This document shows, one piece after another, positions 26,375-35,105 of a DNA stretch of 64,000 bases; positions within the stretch are counted from its first letter, which is position 1, and each line of letters begins with the position of its first letter. Made by a program: the position numbers and the translations under genes. This stretch comes from JBEKIK01 sp050013075 (GTDB lineage: Bacteria > Planctomycetota > Planctomycetia > Pirellulales > Thermoguttaceae): the NCBI GenBank assembly GCA_050013075.1, contig JBEKFZ010000010.1, positions 1-64,000 of the forward strand, written 5' to 3'. The notes beneath the pieces are model-generated. The model was not told where the DNA came from. It saw nothing but the letters and a program-made list of their open reading frames with translations, and made no database searches.

Positions 26375-27538
26375 ATGAACGACAGAATTCCGCTTTCTCG
26401 GCAGAGAAAAACGTATTTCGCCCCTGCCAATCGGGATAGTTCGCATGAGTTTCGTCGAAAAGTCGCCGCGGTTGAGGAAAACCCGTTATTGCGCGAGGTC
26501 CTCAACGCCATGCCCGGCATGGTTTTGGTCTTAAACGCCAACCGGCAGATCGTGTCCGCCAATCAAGCCGTTTTGGGAATACTCGACTGCGCCATTGAGG
26601 ATGTCCTGGAAAAACGCCCCGGCGAGGCCCTGGGTTGCATCCGGGCGAAAGACGCCCCGGACGGCTGCGGCACCAATCAACACTGTGTTACCTGCGGGGC
26701 GGTCAACGCCATCCTGGAGAGCCAAAACCTAAACGCCCAAGTCGTGCGCGAATGTCGTATCCGGGTCGCGGGCGCATCGGGCGACGGTCACTTGGATCTA
26801 AAGGTCACTGCCACTCCGATAACCTTGGAAGGCGAGCAGTTTGTTGTCGCGGCCATCGAGGATATCAGCCATGCGAAAAGGCTGGACGTCTTGCAGCGGG
26901 TGTTCTTCCACGATGTTTTAAACACGGCGTTTTGCATCTCCGCCTATACGAACTCTCTGACGAAAGACCAAAAATCAGTCGAGGACGCCGGTAAGCTGCT
27001 GAAATTTCTAAGCGACGAGTTGATCGAGGAGATCAACGCCCAACGCGATTTGTTGGCCGCCGAGTCGGGCGATCTGAAACTCTTTCTCGAGCCGGTGGCC
27101 ACTGCCCGGCTTCTCGAGGAGTTGCGGTTGAAGTACCTGAAGAATCCCGAGGCGGACGGGCGGAAAGTCGAGCTTTGCAGCGTTTGGGACGGAACCATCC
27201 AAACCGATCGGCGCTTGTTGCGCCGCGTGCTGAGCAATATGTTAAAGAACGGATTGGAGGCAACGGCCCCCGGGCAAACCGTTACGCTGAATTGCTCGGA
27301 GCACGGCCAATTAGCGGCCTTTACGGTTCACAATCGCGAGGTAATGCCCCACAACGTGCAACTCCAGATTTTCCAACGGTCTTTCAGCACCAAAGCCCAA
27401 ACAGGCAGAGGGATCGGCACGTACAGCATAAAACTTTTAGGCGAGCAATACCTCGGCGGCAAGGTCGAGTTCACCAGCCGAGAACCCGATGGAACCGCGT
27501 TTGTGCTCACCCTGCCGAAAATGAGAGATGAAGGATGA
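26375..27538 (+). CDS. PAS-domain sensor histidine kinase, cytosolic
   Basis: The 387-aa protein has no membrane segment. A PAS domain (about 40-175) starts NPLLREVLNAMPGMVLVLNA and contains an unusual Cys pattern, CGTNQHCVTCGAVNAILES, which may bind a metal or redox cofactor. Then comes an H box FFHDVLNTAF (histidine about 187), an N box NMLKNGLEA and a glycine box GRGIGTYSIKLLG of the HATPase domain. The ribosome-binding site is AGGTGGGG. No response regulator is beside it, so it is an orphan kinase that signals elsewhere. The ligand is inferred, not seen. Confidence 0.88.
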   Translation: MNDRIPLSRQRKTYFAPANRDSSHEFRRKVAAVEENPLLREVLNAMPGMVLVLNANRQIVSANQAVLGILDCAIEDVLEKRPGEALGCIRAKDAPDGCGTNQHCVTCGAVNAILESQNLNAQVVRECRIRVAGASGDGHLDLKVTATPITLEGEQFVVAAIEDISHAKRLDVLQRVFFHDVLNTAFCISAYTNSLTKDQKSVEDAGKLLKFLSDELIEEINAQRDLLAAESGDLKLFLEPVATARLLEELRLKYLKNPEADGRKVELCSVWDGTIQTDRRLLRRVLSNMLKNGLEATAPGQTVTLNCSEHGQLAAFTVHNREVMPHNVQLQIFQRSFSTKAQTGRGIGTYSIKLLGEQYLGGKVEFTSREPDGTAFVLTLPKMRDEG

Positions 27539-27574
27539 GCGGAATTTGTTCCGGCAAAACCAATCGGGTAGCCG

Positions 27575-28306
27575 CTATTTCTCCGGCAAAGGGCGAATCT
27601 TAATACTGCGGAACGCCACTTCGGCGCCGTGGTCCTGCAGATCGATGTAGCCTTTCGACGCCTTGCCGAACTTGGGCATGTTCTTGAATTTGCTCTTTGC
27701 TACCCGATCGTTCCAGTCCTGGCCGCCGATGACGAACTCGTAATACTTCACCCCGTTCATGTACACTTCGCTCTTTTTCGGAGTAATCACTATCCGCACG
27801 CGGTTCCACTGGCCGGCGGGTTTTGTGGCGTCTGTGTCGGGCTTATACAGTTGGTAAAGCCAGCCGGACTTTTGCGGGTCTGCGCCTTCCTTGTTATCTA
27901 GGATTTGCACCTCGGGTCCGGTTTGCCAGGGAGTATCAAAGTCTTCGGTGACGTGGAACATGATGCCGCTGTTGCCGGCCCGGGCGATTTTGTATTCCAG
28001 CGAAAGTTCGAAGTTGTCGTACTGGTCGACGGTCACAATATCGCCTCCGCTCTCGACTCGCGTCAAAGCCCCGTCGATCACTTTCCAGCCGTCGCTTATG
28101 GATTTACTCTTGTAATTCCGCCAGCCGTCGCTGGTTTTTCCGTCGAAAAGCAGCTTCCAACCGGCCTGTTGTTCCTCTGTGGTAAGGGTATTGGGGGCCG
28201 GCTCGGCGGCGGACGCCGTGGGCGGACAAGCGTGGGCCAGAAGAAATCCCAGGATCGCCGTTGTGGCACAATAAAACAGAGCCTTGATTTGTCGTGTCAT
28301 TTTCAT
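27575..28306 (-). CDS. secreted DUF1080 (3-keto-disaccharide hydrolase-like) protein
   Basis: The 243-aa protein has a signal peptide (TRQIKALFYCATTAILGFLL, cleaved near ASAAEP). One concanavalin-like DUF1080 domain follows: GWKLLFDGKTSDGWRNY, DNFELSLEYKIARAGNSGIM, GPEVQILDNKEG, and GYIDLQDHGAEVAFRSIKIR. This family is greatly expanded in planctomycetes and linked to polysaccharide breakdown. The start is set at the ATG at 28306, with GGAG upstream. It begins one base after the ankyrin stop, so translation is probably coupled. It converges on the histidine kinase gene. Confidence 0.9.
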   Translation of the reverse strand: MKMTRQIKALFYCATTAILGFLLAHACPPTASAAEPAPNTLTTEEQQAGWKLLFDGKTSDGWRNYKSKSISDGWKVIDGALTRVESGGDIVTVDQYDNFELSLEYKIARAGNSGIMFHVTEDFDTPWQTGPEVQILDNKEGADPQKSGWLYQLYKPDTDATKPAGQWNRVRIVITPKKSEVYMNGVKYYEFVIGGQDWNDRVAKSKFKNMPKFGKASKGYIDLQDHGAEVAFRSIKIRPLPEK

Positions 28307-28307
28307 T

Positions 28308-30332
28308 TTACTCCATTTCATCCGGTTTGACGTCCGTTCGGTCGATTTCGCAGAGGATTGCGGCAACGCGGCGGTGGCCTTTGCTGACGGCCAAGGACAT
28401 TGCGGTATCGCCTTGGAGATTTACGGCGTTCGGGTCGGCGCCTGCTTCGATCAACAGTTCGGCCAGTTCGTCGTGGCCGTCGAAGGCCGCTTGCATCAAC
28501 GCCGTATCGCCGTTGAGGTCGGCGGCGTTTGTGTCGACGCCGGCTTCGAGCAGAAGTTTCGCGGCGTCGATATGCCCGTGATGCGTGGTCCACATCAGGG
28601 GCGTTTCGCCGCTGCGATTCGTTGCGTTTGGATTTGTGCCCGCTTCGATGAGCAATCGCATCACACCCACACGGCCGTTTCCGGCGGCCTTCATCAAGGC
28701 GGTCGATCCGAATTGGTCGGCCAAATCCGGTTTTGCGCCTGCCTCGAGCAGGATTTCCACCGCGGAATCATGTCCGTGAATGGCCGCCCGCGCCAGGGCC
28801 GTTGCTCCCAGATTGTCGGTTGCGTCCGGTTTCGCCCCGGCGGTCAGCAGGGCTTGGATGATCTCGGTATTACCCTCGGCGGCGGCTTTCATCAGTGCCG
28901 TTATACCGTGGACTGAAATTGCGGATCGCGGCTTTGTGGCCGCATTGTAATCAGCGCCGGCGTCGATGAGAATTCCCGCAAGGGAGACGTCGCCGTCCGC
29001 GGCGGCTTCCATTAGCGCCGTGGTCCCGTCGAAATCGGCTATGTTGGGATCCGCGCCGTGTTCGAGCAGGATCTTGACCAGTTCGGCATGGCAATGCACA
29101 ACGGCCATGAACAGGGAGGTTCTTCCCCGGTTGTCTTGTGCATTTACCTGCGCGCCGTGCACGATGAGGATGTTTGCTATCTCGCCGTGGTTACATGCGG
29201 CGGCCGACATGAGCGCCGTGTGTCCTTCGTTGTCGGCTTGAAGCGGATCGGCCCCGGCCGAAAGCAGCTTTTCGACCACCGCGCGATGGCCCCGGGCGGC
29301 CGCGAATTTTAGCGCCGCGGCGCCGCTTATGCGCCGCGCATTTGGATCGGCGCCGGATAGCAATAGGATTTCGACTGCGTCGGCGTGGCCGTTGGCGGCC
29401 GCTTTCATCAGTGCCGTAGCGCCGTGGTTGTCCCGCGAGTCTATTTCGACGCCCCGGGCCAGGAGGATTTTTATCGCGTTGCAAGCGCCCCCGCGCGCCG
29501 CGTACAGCAACGGAGTCGCTCCGCTTTCGTCCGCGGCTTTCGCATCCGCGCCGGCCTCCAACAAGGCTTCCACCACCGAGGCATGGCCCTCGGCGGCCGC
29601 CTTCATTAATACGGTTATTCCGAAAACCGTGGCCGTGTTCGGATCCGCGCCCGCTTCCAGCAACGCCAATACCGAGTCGCGCCGTCCGTAGACCGCCGCC
29701 CAGTCAAGCGCCGTGGCCTGTAAGCTGTCCAGGGCGTGCGGATCGGCGCCCGCCTCAAGAAGCTTTCGCACTATCTGCGTATGGCCCTGGGTTGCCGCTT
29801 TCATCAAGGCAGTGGAGCCGTGCACGGGCAGCAATTCCCGCGCTACGGTCTTCGCGTTCGGATCGGCGCCGGCCTCCAGCAGAGCGGTTACCATCTCGCC
29901 CCGGCCTCCGGCAACGGCATGGTGCAGCGTCGATAGACCGGCGATATCGGCGGTATTCGGATCTGCGCCTTTTAAGAGCAGGGCCTGAACCACGGCAAAG
30001 TGGCCGTGAGATACCGCTTGCGACAAAGCAGTGACGCCAAGATCGTTTTGCAGGTTCAGATCGGCGCCGTGTTCCAACAGGGCTTCAACCGCCTCCAGGT
30101 GCCCCTTCCTGGCCGCGGCGATCAATGCCGATATGCCGCGCTGATCGGTATTCGGATCGACTCCGGCATCGAGCAGGGCCTTTACCACGCCATGGCTGCC
30201 GTGTGCGGCCGCCAGCACGAGCGCAGCGCCGCCGTCTTCGCCCGGCGCGCTGGGATCGACGCCCGCGTCGAGCATTTCCTTGACCGCCGATAAATCGCCG
30301 GACTGGCAGGCGGATAGCAGTTTCTCGCTCAT
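28308..30332 (-). CDS. large ankyrin-repeat protein (about 19-20 repeats)
   Basis: The 674-aa protein has no signal peptide and consists almost wholly of 33-residue ankyrin units, for example GHADAVEILLLSGADPN, GHTQIVRKLLEAGADPH and GHASVVEALLEAGADAKAAD. Some units are longer (ARELLPVHGSTALMKAATQG), so spacing is uneven. Such proteins are binding scaffolds and the partner is unknown. It lies between the epimerase (27 bases upstream) and the DUF1080 gene (1 base downstream) and seems part of their operon. The many near-identical codon blocks make the DNA repetitive. Confidence 0.9.
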   Translation of the reverse strand: MSEKLLSACQSGDLSAVKEMLDAGVDPSAPGEDGGAALVLAAAHGSHGVVKALLDAGVDPNTDQRGISALIAAARKGHLEAVEALLEHGADLNLQNDLGVTALSQAVSHGHFAVVQALLLKGADPNTADIAGLSTLHHAVAGGRGEMVTALLEAGADPNAKTVARELLPVHGSTALMKAATQGHTQIVRKLLEAGADPHALDSLQATALDWAAVYGRRDSVLALLEAGADPNTATVFGITVLMKAAAEGHASVVEALLEAGADAKAADESGATPLLYAARGGACNAIKILLARGVEIDSRDNHGATALMKAAANGHADAVEILLLSGADPNARRISGAAALKFAAARGHRAVVEKLLSAGADPLQADNEGHTALMSAAACNHGEIANILIVHGAQVNAQDNRGRTSLFMAVVHCHAELVKILLEHGADPNIADFDGTTALMEAAADGDVSLAGILIDAGADYNAATKPRSAISVHGITALMKAAAEGNTEIIQALLTAGAKPDATDNLGATALARAAIHGHDSAVEILLEAGAKPDLADQFGSTALMKAAGNGRVGVMRLLIEAGTNPNATNRSGETPLMWTTHHGHIDAAKLLLEAGVDTNAADLNGDTALMQAAFDGHDELAELLIEAGADPNAVNLQGDTAMSLAVSKGHRRVAAILCEIDRTDVKPDEME

Positions 30333-30359
30333 TGTGACGCAACTTTCAGAAAAGCAATA

Positions 30360-31313
30360 TCAATGAATTTTGTACACTTCCCGCATCCAAGCCGCGCTGC
30401 GGCGGACCCCCTCTTCCAACGTGCACGAGTCCTTGTGTCCCAAGTCGCGGATAGCCTTGGAAGCGTCGACGTTTTTCCTTACGGTCGTCAGTATCTCGGA
30501 GTCCCGATATTGAACCAAACCGGGATCGGCCCCCGTGACCTTCAAAATGGTGTCGGACAGATCCTCGATCGTATGCAAGGTTTTGCCGGCGATATTGTAG
30601 GTTTCGCCCGGCTTGAAATTAACGACGATGTGGCTCAGCGTGCTGACGGTATCGGCAAGGTAAGTGGAAGTCCGCGAGTGGCCGCGGTACACGATCCAAG
30701 GCAAGCCCTTTAGCGCGCAATACAAAAACCGGCAGTTGACCGACCGATACGGGCTGTAGTATTCACCGGGTCCGTAGGTGTTGAACAGACGCACGACCAC
30801 GGTCTCGGTCTGATGCGCAATGGCAGAATTGCGGACCTGCATTTCGTTGACCCATTTTGACATCGCATAGTCGTTCATCTGCTTGACTTCGTGCTCATCC
30901 ATGACCGACTCCACCATCAGATCGGGCCAATCGCCGTAAACTTCGGAGGAGGAAAAATGGATCAGGCGGAATTTGAACTTCTCTTGCAGCCGAATTACGT
31001 GCTTTGTGCCGATGGCGTTGGATTTCCACAAGTTTTCATAAAAATCCTCGCCGTTCCAGCGCCCGAACTCGGCGGCGCAATGGTACACGTAGTCGAAAGG
31101 CCCCATCGTGTCGAACAGACGCTGCAATTGGCGGATTTCGCCCACGTCGCAACGGACGTAAAGCGCGTCCGGCACGTCGGTGCGCAGGCTGAAACCGACC
31201 TCGTCGTGATTATGGTACAAATCGCAAGAAACCACGTGATGTCCCTTGGATCGCAACTGCTCGACCAGGGCAGAACCGACCACGCCCATTCCGCCTGTCA
31301 CCAGTATTCTCAT
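30360..31313 (-). CDS. NAD-dependent nucleotide-sugar epimerase/dehydratase (SDR)
   Basis: The 317-aa extended short-chain dehydrogenase has the N-terminal Rossmann motif VTGGMGVVGSALVEQL and the catalytic Tyr-Lys pair in NDYAMSKWVNEM (YxxxK), with SSSEVYGDW supplying the serine. LFNTYGPGEYYSPYRSVNCR is typical of UDP-sugar epimerases and dehydratases. The start is moved to 31313, with AGGAG 6 bases upstream. wecB ends 16 bases upstream, so the pair likely makes a modified amino sugar for surface glycan. The exact reaction cannot be fixed by sequence alone. Confidence 0.9.
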   Translation of the reverse strand: MRILVTGGMGVVGSALVEQLRSKGHHVVSCDLYHNHDEVGFSLRTDVPDALYVRCDVGEIRQLQRLFDTMGPFDYVYHCAAEFGRWNGEDFYENLWKSNAIGTKHVIRLQEKFKFRLIHFSSSEVYGDWPDLMVESVMDEHEVKQMNDYAMSKWVNEMQVRNSAIAHQTETVVVRLFNTYGPGEYYSPYRSVNCRFLYCALKGLPWIVYRGHSRTSTYLADTVSTLSHIVVNFKPGETYNIAGKTLHTIEDLSDTILKVTGADPGLVQYRDSEILTTVRKNVDASKAIRDLGHKDSCTLEEGVRRSAAWMREVYKIH

Positions 31314-31329
31314 ATACTTTCTCCTAAAG

Positions 31330-32472
31330 TTAAAAACAAGTTTGCTCAACGTGAACGGATTCCAATGAAGTGGATCGTCGCGGATCGCGGCTTTGCAGTA
31401 CGTGCAATATCCGCGCCGCGGCCTGTCCATCCCACAACTCCGGCGTGCGTCCGTCGACGATCTCGCCCGATAGCACCTCGTCGATTGCCGTGGCCAAGCG
31501 CACAAGATCAAGTCCGACCAGTTGATTGGTGCCTTCGCTCACGGTTATGGGCCGTTCGGTATTCTCACGGAAGGTCAGGCAGGGGACGCCGAGAATGGTC
31601 GTCTCTTCCTGGATTCCTCCCGAGTCGGTAAGCACCAGCGCGGCATTATCCATCAGGGCCAAAAATTCCAAATAACCCAGCGGGTCCGTGATGGTCAGGT
31701 TTCGGCAGCGGTCGAGCCGGTCGAGCAAGCCGAACGACGACCAGCGGTTGCGCGTGCGCGGGTGCACGGGCAAAACTACCGGCAGTCGGTCGGCAAGGAT
31801 GGCTATGGCGTTTGAAGTGCGCTCGGCGGCCTCGACGGTGTCCACGTTGTCGGCTCGGTGCATGGTGCACACGGCATAATCACGAGGCGTCAGAGATAAT
31901 CGCTTCAAAACGCCGGTCCGCCGTGCATGCTTGCGGTGCCTAAGCAACGTGTCAATCATCACGTTGCCCACGAAATGGATCCGCTTGGCCGCAATGCCCT
32001 CGGCCAGCAGATTGCGCCCCGCGTCGCGGTCGGTGGTGAACAGGTATTCCGATATTTGATCGGTGAGAACGCGGTTGATTTCCTCGGGCATGCGGCGATC
32101 GCGGCTCCGCAATCCGGCTTCTACGTGGGCCACGGGAATGTGCTTTTTTACGGCCACAAGCGCGCAGGCCAGCGTCGAATTAACGTCGCCTACCACCAGC
32201 ACCAGGTCGGCGTGATGTGCATTAAGCTCATCTTCAAACTTGAGTATCACCGAGGCGGTCTGAACGGCATGGCTGCCGGAACCGACGCCCAGGTAACTGT
32301 CCGGCTTGGGCAGTTCCAGTTCGGTGAAAAAAAGCGCCGACATCCGCTCGTCGTAGTGCTGACCCGTGTGTATCAGGCGGCAGCGGACATCCGGCAACCC
32401 GGCCGCGTACGCCAGAATGGGCGTAACCTTCATGAAGTTCGGGCGTGCACCAACGACACACGTGATACGCAT
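31330..32472 (-). CDS. wecB: UDP-N-acetylglucosamine 2-epimerase, non-hydrolysing
   Basis: It interconverts UDP-GlcNAc and UDP-ManNAc, a precursor for enterobacterial common antigen-like and O-antigen sugars. The 380-aa protein has CVVGARPNFMKVTPILAYA at the N-terminus, LVLVVGDVNSTLACALVAVK, HVEAGLRSRDRRMPEEINRV and the signature LVLTDSGGIQEETTILGVPC with TFRENTERP. Length is normal for the family. It is the first gene of the wecB-epimerase-ankyrin-DUF1080 run. A paralog acting on a different sugar cannot be excluded. Confidence 0.94.
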   Translation of the reverse strand: MRITCVVGARPNFMKVTPILAYAAGLPDVRCRLIHTGQHYDERMSALFFTELELPKPDSYLGVGSGSHAVQTASVILKFEDELNAHHADLVLVVGDVNSTLACALVAVKKHIPVAHVEAGLRSRDRRMPEEINRVLTDQISEYLFTTDRDAGRNLLAEGIAAKRIHFVGNVMIDTLLRHRKHARRTGVLKRLSLTPRDYAVCTMHRADNVDTVEAAERTSNAIAILADRLPVVLPVHPRTRNRWSSFGLLDRLDRCRNLTITDPLGYLEFLALMDNAALVLTDSGGIQEETTILGVPCLTFRENTERPITVSEGTNQLVGLDLVRLATAIDEVLSGEIVDGRTPELWDGQAAARILHVLQSRDPRRSTSLESVHVEQTCF

Positions 32473-33025
32473 GTTCTTTGTCCTAATGATCCGCCTATAT
32501 TATAAGAACAACCTCTTGCCGCTGGGTATTACGTTGGTGCGAAACCAAGACAATAGACGCACGAACAAGGCCCAAATTCCACAATAAATGGAAGCCAAAT
32601 CCGCGTCAATAGTCGCACGGTAATATGTGGTATAATCGCACCATGGACTAGATAAACGGCGTATAATGTGAGGGTAAAAACTGTTTTAATGATCGTTCGT
32701 ATTATGTTGTTTGCCTAAGTTGTCTGGGAATACCGGAAAATCGATATTTGGCTTAATATTTCATCCAAAAAATGCTTTTTACAAAGCAAATCATGGTTAT
32801 TTGTGAGATCATCCATGAATACGTCTTATGGCGTACTAGAATATAGCAATGATGGGCGGGAGTTGCACAATTATCCCCGGAATTTTAAAATTCAATAGTC
32901 AGGCATTTGTTTTTGTGCCTGCATGGGTTAGAGTCTTTGTGTTGATGTTTAACTGAAAACGGATACCCATCTACTATGGACTTTTTGTTTGCGGCCGGCA
33001 GGCCGCGCTAGGGAGTATTCTTATT
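32473..33025. other. AT-rich divergent intergenic region
   Basis: A 553-base spacer without genes between wecB and rpiB. It should hold both promoters. One palindrome, GCGGCC GGCA GGCCGC (32991-33006), sits 19 bases before the rpiB ATG and could fold over its leader. The rest is AT-rich with no repeat recognised. Confidence 0.5.
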
Positions 33026-33478
33026 ATGCGTATAGCGGTCGGTAGCGACCATCGCGGCGTTGAAATGCGAGCCAAACTGATCGAATATCTCAAAGGGCTT
33101 GGGCAGGAGGTCGTGGATTCAGGCACCCATGCGTACGAAGGTGACGATTATCCCGACGTTGCCGAAGCGGTTGCCCGTAAAGTTGCCAACCAGGAGGCCG
33201 ATCGCGGCATTTTGATTTGCGGATCAGGCATGGGGATGTGCATTGTGGCCAATAAAATCCCGGGCGTGAGGGCCGCGCCTTGCTTCGACGACTTAAGCGC
33301 GGAAATCAGCCGCCGGCACAACGATCTGAACGTGCTTTGCCTTTCCAGCGACCTGATGGGCGAAATGCTGGCCGACCGGATCGTGGAAATATGGCTCAAC
33401 ACTCCCTTCGACGGCGGCCGGCACGCCCGTAGAAACCAAAAAATCGCCGATCTGGAACGCCAAAACGGACATCTATAA
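33026..33478 (+). CDS. rpiB: ribose-5-phosphate isomerase B
   Basis: It interconverts ribose 5-phosphate and ribulose 5-phosphate. The 150-aa protein has the family start MRIAVGSDHRGVEMRAKLIE, the active-site ILICGSGMGMCIVANKIPGV (about 69-88) and AEISRRHNDLNVLCLSSDLM. Residues following DFGGGRHARR-like PFDGGRHARR match the C-terminus of RpiB. Ribulose 5-phosphate is also the KdsD substrate, linking it to KDO synthesis. It is followed by a degenerate repeat tract and tRNA-Leu. Confidence 0.96.
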   Translation: MRIAVGSDHRGVEMRAKLIEYLKGLGQEVVDSGTHAYEGDDYPDVAEAVARKVANQEADRGILICGSGMGMCIVANKIPGVRAAPCFDDLSAEISRRHNDLNVLCLSSDLMGEMLADRIVEIWLNTPFDGGRHARRNQKIADLERQNGHL

Positions 33479-33481
33479 AAT

Positions 33482-33632
33482 TGGAAGGATGAAGGATGAA
33501 GGATGAATAAAAATGATGAATTCCGAATGATTAATGCTAAATAAAACACCTTGGGGTTTTGTACCGTTTTCTGCCCATCATACTATTCTTTACAATTTAC
33601 CATCTACGATCTACCATCTACTTTCTACCAAT
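33482..33632. repeat. degenerate short-period tract before tRNA-Leu
   Basis: GGAAGGATGAAGGATGAAGG opens a run of 7-base units (33482-33505). A second run, TTACCATCTACGATCTACCA onward, fills 33596-33630, directly before the tRNA. No gene was seen. Confidence 0.5.
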
Positions 33633-33637
33633 TATGA

Positions 33638-33719
<82 letters not shown>

Positions 33720-33910
33720 TCTTTCTTCAGAGGACAGCGGACAGGGAACGGTGAACGGATAATTGGGAATTCGTTTGGGGTTTGAACGCTCTGAATATAC
33801 CTGCGTCAAAGTCGGGCGATAGGACGCTGTTTGCTTGTCTTGTTATCCAAATAAATTTCTGGTATAATTGGTAAATGTCTTAAATGTTCTACTTGGGTTA
33901 GCAATGTATC

Positions 33911-34135
33911 ATGAAGACTGACGAAATTACAATCCACGTGTCTCCCGAGGTGGCAAAGGTTTATAGGACCGCATCCCTCGAGGACCGCCGCAAAATGGAG
34001 TTGCTGGCTAACATGCAATTAGCCGAGTTTCTCCGATCGCCGGAATCCGTTCAAGAGATTATGGATGAAATGAGTTGCGAGGCGCGCCGACGCGGGCTGA
34101 CTCCTGATATATTGGATTCCATCCTGCATGACTAA
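33911..34135 (+). CDS. small antitoxin-like protein partner of a PIN toxin
   Basis: The 74-aa protein MKTDEITIHVSPEVAKVYRT begins with a beta strand. A charged helical region (LEDRRKMELLANMQLAEFLR) and a tail (SILHD) follow. This size and order, with an 8-base overlap onto the PIN gene, is typical for antitoxins that bind DNA and their toxin. Sequence identity to a named antitoxin family is not certain. It lies 191 bases downstream of tRNA-Leu. Confidence 0.75.
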   Translation: MKTDEITIHVSPEVAKVYRTASLEDRRKMELLANMQLAEFLRSPESVQEIMDEMSCEARRRGLTPDILDSILHD

Positions 34136-34547
34136 TCGACCTCGATATGTATTTGATACCGGGGTGCTTGTCAGTGCCGCTATTTTCAAGGAAGCAACGC
34201 CGGGACAGGCAGTCTTAACTGCGCTTACTATGGGCGAATTATTATTCTCACCGGACACAGCCCAAGAACTGCAGCAAGTGCTCATGCGTCCGAAATTTGA
34301 TCGTTACCTTCAACTTTCAACACGACGGAGATTCCTGGCTGCTCTATTTCGCCAAGCGACTATTATCGAAACTGAATCGTTATTCCAGATTTGCCGAGAT
34401 CCCCATGATGATAAGTTTTTAAATCTGGCCGTAATCGGCCAAGCTGCGTATCTTGTCGCCAGCGACGACGACTTGCTCGTGCTAGATCCTTTCCAAGGAA
34501 TTCCCATAGTAACGCCCACTGAATTTTTAGTGAAGGTTCCCAAATAG
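34128..34547 (+). CDS. PIN-domain ribonuclease toxin
   Basis: The 139-aa protein has the acidic active-site residues of PIN nucleases: the aspartate in RYVFDTGVLVSAAI (about residue 10), a glutamate in DTAQELQQVL, CRDPHDDKFLNLAV (about 90-100), and LVASDDDLLVL near the C-terminus. It matches the putative toxin-antitoxin toxin, PIN family type. The ATG lies inside the antitoxin gene (8-base overlap), so they are translated together. Such toxins cleave RNA; the target is unknown here. Confidence 0.9.
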   Translation: MTNRPRYVFDTGVLVSAAIFKEATPGQAVLTALTMGELLFSPDTAQELQQVLMRPKFDRYLQLSTRRRFLAALFRQATIIETESLFQICRDPHDDKFLNLAVIGQAAYLVASDDDLLVLDPFQGIPIVTPTEFLVKVPK

Positions 34548-34842
34548 CACCGCTTGCTTCACCCAAAAAATAAATACATTGGCACCCGGATATTGAGTGT
34601 GGATTGAAAGGCGGCAACGATGCTGGTCATTATGCATTTTCCGATGGAAACCGGCCCCACATATCAATTTTTTTCTCACGCCCGATCCCCTCTGCAAGTA
34701 GGGTTCATAATTTGAGCTTATGTTATCTAAAGAGAATCATTTTCAAGGGCTTTCCAACCGCTGAAAAGATAGTATAATAGCCCAATTCCGATCTACTAAT
34801 TGCAATAACTAGGTAAAACAAAAAGTATTTGCGAGTTAAAAA
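34548..34842. other. intergenic, AT-rich, nothing recognised
   Basis: 295 bases between the PIN gene and rpmG. No gene or hairpin of note. TATAATAGCC near 34772 could be part of the rpmG promoter. Confidence 0.35.
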
Positions 34843-35007
34843 ATGGCTAAAGGCAAAAAAAAGGCGGAAGTGGTTTTTCTGGCGTGTAAAGAGGATGGCA
34901 ATTTGAATTACACCCTGCGGCGCAAGCCCGGCGGGGAAAAATTGAATATAAAAAAATACTGCCCGCGCTGCCGCAAACATACCGAACATGCGGAAAAGAA
35001 AAAATAG
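34843..35007 (+). CDS. rpmG: 50S ribosomal protein L33 (bL33)
   Basis: The 54-aa protein reads MAKGKKKAEVVFLACKEDGN, then NYTLRRKPGGEKL and KKYCPRCRKHTEHAEKKK. It has the length and core of bL33. The C-terminal CPRC pair and one earlier cysteine (LACKED) suggest a partly degenerate zinc-ribbon type, since the usual C-plus form has two CxxC pairs. It sits at the 50S E-site side near the L1 stalk. It is not next to other ribosomal genes. Confidence 0.95.
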   Translation: MAKGKKKAEVVFLACKEDGNLNYTLRRKPGGEKLNIKKYCPRCRKHTEHAEKKK

Positions 35008-35105
35008 GTTAGTGGTTAGTGATTAGTGGTTAGCGATTAGTATTTAATCCTGACCGCTGTGTTTATTTCTGGTCCCTGATCCCTGACCTCTGATCCCTAT
35101 TAATC
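35008..35105. repeat. degenerate short-period tract between rpmG and recJ
   Basis: GGTTAGTGGTTAGTGATTAG, then CTGGTCCCTGATCCCTGACC. Units of 7-8 bases run almost to the recJ ATG, leaving no usual ribosome-binding site. Confidence 0.6.

Noticed and set aside
28284..28916. 210-codon frame antisense to the ankyrin gene
   Set aside because: Its periodic pattern mirrors the ankyrin repeats on the other strand.
28308..30332. Repeated DNA blocks that could suggest a CRISPR or satellite array
   Set aside because: The repeats are in-frame ankyrin units (33 codons) with variable DNA, not identical repeats with unique spacers.
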